Of a stretch of 5,770 bases of DNA, positions 1-5,770 are shown in pieces; the first letter of the stretch is position 1, and each line of letters opens with the position of its first letter. Below the pieces are notes generated by a model. The model saw nothing but the letters and a program-made list of their open reading frames with translations, made no database searches and had not been told where the DNA came from. This stretch comes from Caldifarciminota bacterium (lineage in GTDB: Bacteria; Hydrothermota; UBA3073; NMUJ01): contig JAGGUB010000017.1 in assembly GCA_021158725.1 (NCBI GenBank), positions 1 to 5,770 of the forward strand, read 5' to 3'. A program made the position numbers and the translations under genes.

Positions 1-1
1 G

Positions 2-730
2 GAAGCGCAACGTGGTAAGCTACTACGTGAGGGTGTGGAATTGGCTATCATCGGTAGACCCAACGTGGGTAAATCGAGTGTATTCAATGCACTACTTAAG
101 GAGGAACGTGCAATCGTTACCCCATATCCGGGTACCACACGTGATTTGCTTGAAGGTTGGATAGATGTTAAGGGTGTACCGGTTAAGCTTATAGATACAG
201 CAGGTATTAGGGAGACCAGCGATCCAGTCGAACAGATAGGTGTGGAGCGTGCACGTCGTGCAGTCATACGTGCATGGGGTATCATCTATGTGTTCGATCA
301 GAGTGAGGGTATACTCGACGAAGATATCGATACAATAAAAAGATTACCCAACAAGCCAATAATTGGTGTATTGAATAAGAACGATCTACCGTCCAAGGTT
401 GACGATAAAGCTCTGAAAGGGTTTAACTTTCCCATCGTCAGCATATCGGCACTTAAACACAGAAATATAAATGAATTGGTTAGTGCGATTGCTAACCTAC
501 TTGATATGCAACCCGGCACGTATGTGATGTTACATGAGTATCAGGTTGAATCCCTACGTGAGGCACATGCAGCGCTCACCCGTATATGTGAGGGATGGCA
601 AGAACTTACGCTCGACCTCGTAGCGTATGAAGTACGGTGTGCAATCGATGCGTTGGGTAAAATAACCGGTGAGGTGACAGCTGAGGATATATTTGATAGG
701 ATATTTGCATCTTTCTGTGTAGGTAAATGA
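2..730 (+). CDS. mnmE: tRNA modification GTPase MnmE (TrmE), 3' part, 5' end outside window
   Basis: MnmE works with MnmG to place the (carboxymethyl)aminomethyl group on U34 of certain tRNAs, in the cytoplasm, driven by GTP hydrolysis. The 243 visible residues are the inserted Ras-like G domain plus the C-terminal helical part. Numbering from the GTG at 35, the G1 loop is GRPNVGKSS (7-15), G2 is GTTRD (33-37), G3/switch II is DTAGIRE (54-60, including the Glu used in catalysis in the family), and G4 is NKND (114-117). The protein ends in FCVGK, the family's C-x-G-K tail whose Cys is needed for modification. The frame is open upstream of 35 and reads EAQRGKLLREG, which matches the conserved lead-in to the G domain, so the GTG is not the true start. 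The N-terminal formyl-THF-binding domain is off the window. The stop overlaps the next start by ATGA. Every key motif is intact and I see no sign of decay. Confidence 0.96.
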   Translation, partial: EAQRGKLLREGVELAIIGRPNVGKSSVFNALLKEERAIVTPYPGTTRDLLEGWIDVKGVPVKLIDTAGIRETSDPVEQIGVERARRAVIRAWGIIYVFDQSEGILDEDIDTIKRLPNKPIIGVLNKNDLPSKVDDKALKGFNFPIVSISALKHRNINELVSAIANLLDMQPGTYVMLHEYQVESLREAHAALTRICEGWQELTLDLVAYEVRCAIDALGKITGEVTAEDIFDRIFASFCVGK

Positions 731-1401
731 TAGCATATTTCGTAGCAGACGTACACCTGGGTAGAAAGAGTGATGGACGGTTCCTGCGATGGTTACACAA
801 GATACGCGGGAAGGTGGACCATCTATTCCTGGTGGGCGATATATTTGATTTCTACTTTGAATACCACATACCTGAAGCCTACAATGAGGTGATGCATGCA
901 CTTACCCAGCTCATGCATGATGGGACAAAAGTCTATTATGTACTGGGTAACCACGAGATGTATCCCTGGGAGAGGCTCAAATCCATGGGCTTGTGGGTAG
1001 GTGACCACATAGCTGTGGAGATTGGAACCCATAAAGTGTTTGTAGCTCATAATCTGGAAGGATTATCGCGGGGACAAAAATTCATGTTAAGAAGTAAAGC
1101 CGGTCATCTGCTCAGCAGCATAGTACCGAGGGCGACATTGTTTGAGGCTGGCCTGTTATGGGCGAAAACCTCATGCTTGTGGGATCGGCTACGTAATAGA
1201 CGTCGTATGTGGAGTAAAATAGAAGCCAACTGGGCCATACTTCGTAACCACTATGATGTGGTGGTAGTAGGGCATTACCATACACCCTGTGTAAAAGAGA
1301 AAGATGGCCGTAAGTTGATAATATTACCGGTATGGACGAAATCGTGGGGTTACCTCAAATATGAGGATGGTGAATGGCGGTTGATACATAGCAGAAGATG
1401 A
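727..1401 (+). CDS. LpxH-like metallophosphoesterase (putative UDP-2,3-diacylglucosamine diphosphatase)
   Basis: This is a 224-residue calcineurin-like metallophosphoesterase, close to the usual LpxH length of about 240. LpxH cleaves UDP-2,3-diacylglucosamine to lipid X and UMP at the inner face of the cytoplasmic membrane during lipid A synthesis. Visible metal-site motifs are DVHLG (8-12), GDIFDF (37-42), GNHEM (74-78), a lone His at 108 and GHYHTP (182-187). Likely ligands are D8, H10, D38, N75, H108, H183 and H185. The GDIFDF-x-FEY stretch and the basic, Trp-rich insertion at about 114-170 resemble the LpxH versions of Bacteroidota more than general phosphoesterases. One oddity is that the usual HGD (often HGDG) motif reads HNLEG at 108-112, so the Asp is missing, and GNHE replaces GNHD/GNRD. 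There is no signal peptide or membrane span. The ATG overlaps the mnmE stop by 4 bases with no strong Shine-Dalgarno sequence, so translation is probably coupled. The metallophosphoesterase fold is near certain, but the exact substrate is inferred. Confidence 0.88.
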   Translation: MIAYFVADVHLGRKSDGRFLRWLHKIRGKVDHLFLVGDIFDFYFEYHIPEAYNEVMHALTQLMHDGTKVYYVLGNHEMYPWERLKSMGLWVGDHIAVEIGTHKVFVAHNLEGLSRGQKFMLRSKAGHLLSSIVPRATLFEAGLLWAKTSCLWDRLRNRRRMWSKIEANWAILRNHYDVVVVGHYHTPCVKEKDGRKLIILPVWTKSWGYLKYEDGEWRLIHSRR

Positions 1402-1415
1402 GAGCCATTCCTCTG

Positions 1416-1424
1416 TGTTATAAT
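1416..1424 (+). promoter_or_regulatory. Putative extended -10 promoter element upstream of the protease gene
   Basis: The sequence TGTTATAAT is a perfect bacterial extended -10 (TG-n-TATAAT) lying in the only non-overlapped gap in the window. No convincing -35 hexamer sits 16-18 bases upstream, which extended -10 promoters can tolerate. Transcription would start near 1431 and leave a leader of about 90 bases before the ATG at 1520. A short AACCT-GGT-AGGTT inverted repeat (1428-1440) covers the predicted start site. This is sequence resemblance only, and if the organism's sigma factor prefers other motifs the call fails. Confidence 0.35.
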
Positions 1425-1510
1425 TTTAACCTGGTAGGTTTCGATACGTGGCCAGGACATCCAACCGCTTCATTGACCTCACGAATACCACAGTATCTTA
1501 TTACCATGAT

Positions 1511-1515
1511 GGAGG
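1511..1515 (+). promoter_or_regulatory. Shine-Dalgarno site of the protease gene
   Basis: GGAGG, the best ribosome binding site in the window, lies four bases before the ATG at 1520. It decides the start of the long frame, because that ATG is directly followed by a signal peptide. The same frame is open back to a TAA at 1427-1429, but the only upstream alternative I see (GTG at 1448) has no such site and would bury the signal peptide. Confidence 0.65.
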
Positions 1516-1519
1516 TACG

Positions 1520-1579
1520 ATGAGCCCCAAAGCTTATGTTGCTCTTTTTATTATAATACCGGGGATATTGTTTGCAGGT
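1520..1579 (+). other. Signal peptide region of the protease
   Basis: Residues 1-20 show a short N-region with K4, a hydrophobic core (AYVALFIIIPGILF) and a likely signal peptidase I cut after A19 or G20. No lipobox Cys is present, so this is a standard Sec signal rather than a lipoprotein signal. The mature chain would begin close to TVEFEF. Confidence 0.75.
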
Positions 1580-4500
1580 ACGGTAGAGTTTGAATTCAAT
1601 TTTCAGCTGGATGAGCTTAGAATCACCAAATATAACAATTACGATCTCATCAAGCTACCTGGTTGTGGCCATACTGTAGAGCCTGGTGCCCCTTATCTAC
1701 CGGTTAGACATACGGCTTTGCTGGTACCACCTGATTGTAGGGTTGATAGCATCGTTGTGGTGAAGGTATCCAAAACCGTGTTACCACGTGTTGTAACCCC
1801 CTACCCTGTACAGGAACCATATCCAATATCTGTACCGATAGAACATGAATTCATCCTACCAGCACCACAATTCTACAATCTACCCGAGTATCCAACCTTC
1901 ACCGTGAGGTTCAACTCCGATGGCTATATTCATGGCTACCATATCGCCAATCTAACCATTGCACCGGTACATTATTTGGGTAGATCGAAGCAACTCGAAT
2001 TCATTGCGTATCTTAAGCTCCGCATATATACAAGTTATAGGCCGGCGAGACCACACCCATACAATGCGATTAAAGCAGCCATCCCCCGTATACGTGAGAT
2101 AGTGTATAATCCAGAGGATATCGACCGTTATCAACCACCCACACTTGTGGGTTACCAATCACCGGTATTATCACCTGATACAATAGACTATGTTATCATC
2201 ACCGTAGATGAGTTCGTGGATGGATTTAATCCACTCAAGCAATGGAAGACACAAAAGGGTGTACCCACGGAAATAGTGACCACGGATTGGATCTATTCAA
2301 ACTACCCCGGGCGTGATGATGCCGAAAAGATACGTAACTTCATAATCGATGCATACAATGCATGGGGTGCAATGTACTTCTTGTTGGGTGGGCAAGCCGA
2401 CCACGAGAATGGTGAAGAGTTTGTACCACGTCGTGATGTATACTACATAACGACAGGTGTGGGCTACTATCCAGATGAAGATACGATACCTACTGACTTA
2501 TATTATAGCGATCTGGATGGTGATTGGAATGCTGATAACGATAACGTATGGGGTGAACGTGAAGACAGTGTCGACCTATACAGTGATGTATACGTGGGAC
2601 GTGCACCTGTCAAGAACAGTTCGCAGGTGGAGAATTTCGTCAACAAGGTTATAAACTACGAACAAGGTGTGGAGGTTGGCTACCAAACGCATATCATGTT
2701 GGTGGGTGCAGACCTATGGCCTTGGCTCGATTATAACGGTGATGTAGTGAGTGAAGCCATCAGCCAGATAGTACCTGATGGCTGGCGGGAGACCAAACTT
2801 TACTATGTATGGGGTAACTTGAGCACCCAACGTGTTATCGATACGATCAACACCGGTGTGGGGTTTGCACACTACGCAGCACACGGTAACGAGTATGGTG
2901 TTTATTGGGAAAGCGATGGGTTGACGACCTCCGATCTGTGGCAGCTGACCAACGGCTACAAACTGGGGATACACAATGCGATATCGTGTTTCTCGGGTGC
3001 ATTGGATGAAGTTCCAGGTGGTGACTGTTTTGCGGAGGAGTTGGTTAACAAACCCCATGGTGGTGCAGTCGCTACGATAATGAACACAAGGTATGGATGG
3101 GGTACACCACCGGAGTTGGGGCCATCGGAACGGCTTGATACAGCTTTCTATCACCATCTATTTGTTGACGATGTGTATGAATTAGGTAAGGCACACGCTA
3201 TGGCACGCGATGATTACGTGTCATGGGTTACCTGGCAAGACATAGAAGCTTATTGTATTTATGAGCTTACGGTGTTTGGTGACCCTGAGCTTAACCTTTG
3301 GACTACGATACCGGGTTCATTATACGTGGATGTACCAGATAGTTTGTTGTCAGGTACGGAGCGGTTGGTTGTCACAGTTATGGATTCCAGCAATAACCCG
3401 GTTACAGATGCACGTGTGGTGATTTACAACGAAAACGGTTTCTACAGGATTGGGTATACAAATGTGATCGGTAAAGTTGAGTTCACCCTACCCGCTACTT
3501 TGGAAGGTGAGCTCACGGTTGTGGTTGTTAAACATAACCATATACCTTACCAAACCACCATACCAATAGTGTCGGCGACTGGCCCGTACCTGGTGTATGG
3601 AGGTACGGTTATAGATGATGATACAGTGGGTCAAACCCATGGTAACGGTGACGCTATGCTGGATCCAGGTGAGCTTACGGAGATATGGGTGAAGATCAAG
3701 AACGTGGGTACTGACAGTATCGTAAACGTTACCGGTAGGATATCGTGTGCGGATGCTTATATGACGATACTATGTGATACGACAAGCTATACAAGTGTGG
3801 CACCCGATAGCACTGTGATGTCGGGTACACCGTTTGTTGTTGAGCTATCACCCAATACACCTAACAACTATGCATTTACGGTATTGTTGTCACTTGAGAC
3901 CCTTGTGGATACATGGGGTACGGAGTTTATACTGGATGTACCCGAACCTATATTGACGATAGTGGGTGACTCACTAATAGAGCCTGGAGGTGACGGTTAC
4001 GCCAGCTCAGGTGAGGTTATTACCCTTTATGTGAAGGTGACAAATTCAGGTCCCGTTACCGCATATGGGGTGATGGGGCAGATGTGGTCACCTTCACCGT
4101 ATGTTGCGATAACAGTTGATACACAGAGGTTTGGCGATATCATGCCAGGCGATACAGGTGTGTCGATGGGTTCGTATCAATTGGCCATAGCACCCGCATG
4201 TCCACGTGTGTATGAGGTACCATTGGTGCTTGAGTTTACGGATGATAACCCTTATTCACATGATTGGCAGGATACGTTTATGCTACAGATATGGGCACCC
4301 GGTGAGATACTGGTGGTAGATGATGGGTTAAAAGCAGACTCTATATCGTTGTTCTTGAAGGCACTCGATACACTCGGATACAGCTATGATGTGGTCAAAC
4401 CCATACAAGTGGATACTAACTTGTTGAGCTTCTACCCCATAGTGATATGGTCGTGTGGGTGGAACTTCCCCACACTTACGGATGAGGATCAGGCACATCT

Positions 4501-5770
4501 GGCGTGGTTCCTCGACCATGGTGGCGCACTATTTATAAGCGGGCAGGATATTGGATGGGATTTCAACGACCCCAACGGTTATGCGTATGGTGATCCATTC
4601 TATGAGGAATACCTACATGCAAGGTACATACGTGATGATACAGATATATTGACACTTATAGGGGTGGCAGGCGATCCGATAGGTGATAGCCTCGTGTTAT
4701 CGCTTGAAGGAGGTGATGGTGCAAACAACCAGCAATATCCGAGTGAGATCGATACGTTGAACGGCTCATTACCCGTATTCTACTACGAAGGTGATGGCAT
4801 AGGTGTGATACGATATGTAGACCCTGTAAAGGGGTATCGTGTCGTGTACTGGGCGTCGGGGTTTGAGGCTATCAACAATGCAGGTGATAGGTGTGAGGTT
4901 ATGTCAAGGATAATCAATTGGTTAGAAGGTGGCCCATGGGTGGCATGGTTCAGTGTATCACCTCAATGGGGGCAACCTGGTGACACGTTTACCATACGTA
5001 CAAAGACGTATGTGATGAGTCAATCCGAAGCTATCGCTAAGGTGAAGGTCTACGTGAGGGTAGGGGAAGAGGTTATCGATTCACTCTACTTGTATGATGA
5101 TGGCCTACATGCAGATAGTGTAGCTAACGATAGCATATATGGTAACGAGTGGGTAACCTACTTGAGAGCTGACTTTTGGTTAGATCTATCGGTTACGGAT
5201 CTATCGGGTGACACCACATACAGGAGGGGTGTGGGTTGGTGTTCAACCCTACTACCGGCGATGGTGGCGGTCGCCCCCGATAGCGTGTATGTTGAGGTGA
5301 TGGCTGGTGATACCGTCACATCGTATCTACAGATAATAAATACGGGTGAACATCCGCTAACTTATAGGATTGAGCCGCTACCTCAGTTCGATGGCTCACC
5401 TAAACCTATGCGGGTTGAGCCTCATGCACCTGCTGATAAGGATGGTACCCCATGGCAACCTGGCCCGCCGGTGGTTATGGGCGCAGGTGGCCCCGACTCG
5501 TTCGGCTACAGGTGGATAGATAGTGACGAGGGTATCATAGAATTCAACTGGCGTGAAATATCAGACGTGGGTATAGAAATTGATGGGTTTAGTGATGCAG
5601 ACGACGATAATGTGGGGCCGTTTGATATTGGGTTTGGGTTCAAGTTTTATGGTGATACGTTCACAAAATTTAGGTTCTGTACGAATGGGTTTATATCGTT
5701 TACATCGAGTGCAGATCCATGGAGTAACCTGACGATACCTAACCCAGAAGCACCAGGTAACCTGGTGGCA
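1520..5770 (+). CDS. Secreted multidomain gingipain-family (C25) cysteine protease, 3' end outside window
   Basis: This is a reading frame of 1417 codons without a stop that runs off the window. I translated it line by line and found no interruption. It encodes an exported cysteine endopeptidase of family C25 (gingipain type), expected outside the cell or on the outer membrane. Order of parts by residue: signal peptide 1-20; propeptide about 21-205; C25 catalytic domain about 222-594 with H455 (in AAHGNEYG) and C490 (in SCFSGAL), spaced 35 residues against 33 in RgpB; Ig-like domain about 595-687; two tandem beta-sandwich repeats about 688-924; glutamine-amidotransferase-like fold about 929-1137; module with a DDGLHAD..NDSIYGN motif about 1138-1245; short beta module about 1246-1290; and the start of a WIDSD..FYG..NGF module from about 1328. 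The C-terminal arm is longer than the visible protease part. Any sorting domain (for example type IX) would lie past the window. Substrate specificity cannot be read from the sequence. The family call is very sure and the lineage (WOR-3-like) is inferred. Confidence 0.94.
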   Translation, partial: MSPKAYVALFIIIPGILFAGTVEFEFNFQLDELRITKYNNYDLIKLPGCGHTVEPGAPYLPVRHTALLVPPDCRVDSIVVVKVSKTVLPRVVTPYPVQEPYPISVPIEHEFILPAPQFYNLPEYPTFTVRFNSDGYIHGYHIANLTIAPVHYLGRSKQLEFIAYLKLRIYTSYRPARPHPYNAIKAAIPRIREIVYNPEDIDRYQPPTLVGYQSPVLSPDTIDYVIITVDEFVDGFNPLKQWKTQKGVPTEIVTTDWIYSNYPGRDDAEKIRNFIIDAYNAWGAMYFLLGGQADHENGEEFVPRRDVYYITTGVGYYPDEDTIPTDLYYSDLDGDWNADNDNVWGEREDSVDLYSDVYVGRAPVKNSSQVENFVNKVINYEQGVEVGYQTHIMLVGADLWPWLDYNGDVVSEAISQIVPDGWRETKLYYVWGNLSTQRVIDTINTGVGFAHYAAHGNEYGVYWESDGLTTSDLWQLTNGYKLGIHNAISCFSGALDEVPGGDCFAEELVNKPHGGAVATIMNTRYGWGTPPELGPSERLDTAFYHHLFVDDVYELGKAHAMARDDYVSWVTWQDIEAYCIYELTVFGDPELNLWTTIPGSLYVDVPDSLLSGTERLVVTVMDSSNNPVTDARVVIYNENGFYRIGYTNVIGKVEFTLPATLEGELTVVVVKHNHIPYQTTIPIVSATGPYLVYGGTVIDDDTVGQTHGNGDAMLDPGELTEIWVKIKNVGTDSIVNVTGRISCADAYMTILCDTTSYTSVAPDSTVMSGTPFVVELSPNTPNNYAFTVLLSLETLVDTWGTEFILDVPEPILTIVGDSLIEPGGDGYASSGEVITLYVKVTNSGPVTAYGVMGQMWSPSPYVAITVDTQRFGDIMPGDTGVSMGSYQLAIAPACPRVYEVPLVLEFTDDNPYSHDWQDTFMLQIWAPGEILVVDDGLKADSISLFLKALDTLGYSYDVVKPIQVDTNLLSFYPIVIWSCGWNFPTLTDEDQAHLAWFLDHGGALFISGQDIGWDFNDPNGYAYGDPFYEEYLHARYIRDDTDILTLIGVAGDPIGDSLVLSLEGGDGANNQQYPSEIDTLNGSLPVFYYEGDGIGVIRYVDPVKGYRVVYWASGFEAINNAGDRCEVMSRIINWLEGGPWVAWFSVSPQWGQPGDTFTIRTKTYVMSQSEAIAKVKVYVRVGEEVIDSLYLYDDGLHADSVANDSIYGNEWVTYLRADFWLDLSVTDLSGDTTYRRGVGWCSTLLPAMVAVAPDSVYVEVMAGDTVTSYLQIINTGEHPLTYRIEPLPQFDGSPKPMRVEPHAPADKDGTPWQPGPPVVMGAGGPDSFGYRWIDSDEGIIEFNWREISDVGIEIDGFSDADDDNVGPFDIGFGFKFYGDTFTKFRFCTNGFISFTSSADPWSNLTIPNPEAPGNLVA
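1580..2134 (+). other. Gingipain-type propeptide domain
   Basis: Residues 21-205 match the pattern of C25 propeptides: an early segment with PGAPYLPVR (55-63) followed by LLVPPDC (67-73), an alternation of beta strands, and a closing IAPVHYLG strand near 129-139. In gingipains this domain folds the zymogen and blocks the active site until it is cut off. Basic residues at R190 and R192 just before the catalytic domain are possible processing points, which is inferred. Two cysteines (C49, C73) could pair. Confidence 0.65.
2183..3301 (+). other. C25 catalytic domain
   Basis: Residues 222-594. The domain opens with the DYVIIT strand (223-228) and the F-x-PLKQWKTQKG helix typical of the family. 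It carries an acidic, Asp/Asn-rich loop (331-341, DLDGDWNADND) that resembles a calcium loop, then DVYVGRAPV (356-364), a very common C25 signature. The catalytic dyad is H455 in HGNEYG and C490 in SCFSGA. The domain closes with FGDPELNLW (586-594), the usual end motif of the family. All key positions are intact, so the protease is predicted to be active. Confidence 0.88.
3581..4291 (+). repeat. Two tandem beta-sandwich repeats (CARDB/NEW3-like) in the protease
   Basis: Residues 688-813 and 814-924 share a layout: a Gly/Asp-rich opening (GNGDAMLDPGE at 708-718; EPGGDGYASSGE at 821-832), then a matching strand (ELTEIWVKIKNVG against EVITLYVKVTNSG), then strand pairs ending in a hydrophobic edge. 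They are clearly related at the protein level but diverged at the DNA level, so this is an old duplication. Such domains usually act as spacers or binding modules behind surface proteases. Confidence 0.6.
4304..4930 (+). other. Glutamine-amidotransferase-like (GATase1/ThuA-type) domain within the protease
   Basis: Residues 929-1137. It starts with the ILVVDDG strand (930-936), followed by a helix and GYSYDVV, then IVIWSCG, a long helix after TLTDEDQ, and the HGGALFISGQD turn and strand, ending with RVVYWASGFEAI and a helix ending in NWLEG. This is the class I amidotransferase-like fold. The nucleophile-elbow Cys with its usual Gly neighbours and a His-Glu pair are not evident, so it is probably a non-enzymatic, binding or structural domain. 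Known relatives sit in the C-terminal arms of secreted proteases from related lineages. Confidence 0.6.
4931..5254 (+). other. Beta module with DDG-x-H-x-D motif
   Basis: Residues 1138-1245 contain DDGLHADSVANDSIYGN (1193-1209). This matches a recurrent extracellular motif (LYDDG-x-H-x-D...D-x-IY) that is probably calcium-binding and is found in beta-sandwich modules of secreted bacterial proteins. Its job is likely structural. The domain name is not certain from sequence alone. Confidence 0.5.
5501..5770 (+). other. WxDSD / FYG / NGF beta-sandwich module, cut by window end
   Basis: From residue 1328 the frame reads a GYRWIDSDE opening, a WREISDVG strand, a DADDDNVGPF loop, GFGFKFYGD and then CTNGFISF. 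This order (WxDSD, WxDI, DDD-x-VGP, FPFYG-type turn, TNG-x-xSF) is a recurring module in large secreted proteins of WOR-3- and Cloacimonadota-like genomes, and it is one of the stronger lineage hints here. The module is incomplete because the window ends inside it. Confidence 0.55.

Larger units (their letters stand above)
1398..1523 (+). other. 41-codon open frame spanning the gap, coding status doubtful
   Basis: An ATG overlaps the phosphoesterase stop (ATGA at 1398-1401) and this frame ends in a TGA that overlaps the protease start (ATGA at 1520-1523). It would encode 41 residues beginning MRAIPLCYNFNLV and ending YLITMMEVR. I recognise no family, signal peptide or membrane helix. Arguments against a real gene are a weak Shine-Dalgarno sequence (only AGAAG just before the ATG), codon choice unlike the neighbours (two CGA codons and several ATT, where the flanking genes favour CGT and ATA), and a likely promoter element inside it. 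It could be a translated leader that couples the protease to the upstream pair, or a chance frame. Confidence 0.2.

Noticed and set aside
35..37. GTG at 35 as the true start of mnmE
   Set aside because: The frame is open to the window edge and the upstream residues match the conserved lead-in to the MnmE G domain, so the gene begins before the window.
554..901. 115-codon open frame on the minus strand across the mnmE/phosphoesterase junction
   Set aside because: It is opposite two well-conserved genes, with a low-complexity, Cys/His/Tyr-rich product typical of an antisense shadow.
1381..1386. TTGATA as a -35 box for the -10 at 1419
   Set aside because: The spacing is 32 bases, far beyond the 16-18 needed, and the hexamer lies in the phosphoesterase coding end.
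1402..1519. Terminator after the phosphoesterase gene
   Set aside because: The only inverted repeat has a 5-base stem with no T-run after it, so no intrinsic terminator can be supported.
2457..2654. 65-codon open frame on the plus strand in another frame
   Set aside because: It is embedded in the catalytic domain of the protease and has no ribosome site or family resemblance.
2714..3157. 147-codon open frame on the minus strand
   Set aside because: It lies wholly opposite the C25 catalytic core (including the His and Cys), shows no recognisable domain, and follows from the codon bias of the real gene.

Overview
The window looks like the chromosome of a Gram-negative-type (diderm) bacterium, most likely from an uncultured FCB-related lineage such as candidate division WOR-3 (Stahlbacteria). 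The lineage is an inference from three things: a bacterial MnmE, an LpxH-like metallophosphoesterase of the kind used in lipid A synthesis, and a very long secreted gingipain-type (C25) protease with a style of C-terminal modules I associate with WOR-3 and Cloacimonadota-like genomes. No RNA gene or database match is available to confirm it. All genes are on the + strand and tightly packed, and no tRNA, rRNA, CRISPR array or insertion sequence is visible.

Layout. Positions 2-730 hold the 3' part of mnmE (tRNA wobble-uridine modification GTPase), whose N-terminal domain lies before the window. Positions 727-1401 hold a complete metallophosphoesterase related to UDP-2,3-diacylglucosamine hydrolase (LpxH), joined to mnmE by an ATGA overlap. 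Positions 1402-1519 are a 118-base gap. It contains a 41-codon open frame of doubtful status that overlaps both neighbours by ATGA, a perfect extended -10 element, and a strong GGAGG ribosome binding site. From 1520 to the end of the window one reading frame stays open for 1417 codons without a stop. It encodes an exported C25 cysteine protease that continues beyond the window.

The protease has, in order: a signal peptide, a gingipain-type propeptide, a C25 catalytic domain with its His and Cys in place (H455, C490), an Ig-like domain, two tandem beta-sandwich repeats, a glutamine-amidotransferase-like fold without an evident catalytic triad, a DDG-motif module, another short beta module, and the start of a WxDSD / FYG / NGF beta-sandwich module. 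This layout fits a large cell-surface or secreted protease with a binding or anchoring arm.

mnmE and the phosphoesterase look like a translationally coupled housekeeping pair. The protease probably has its own promoter in the gap and no direct functional tie to the other two, although read-through from the upstream pair is possible.
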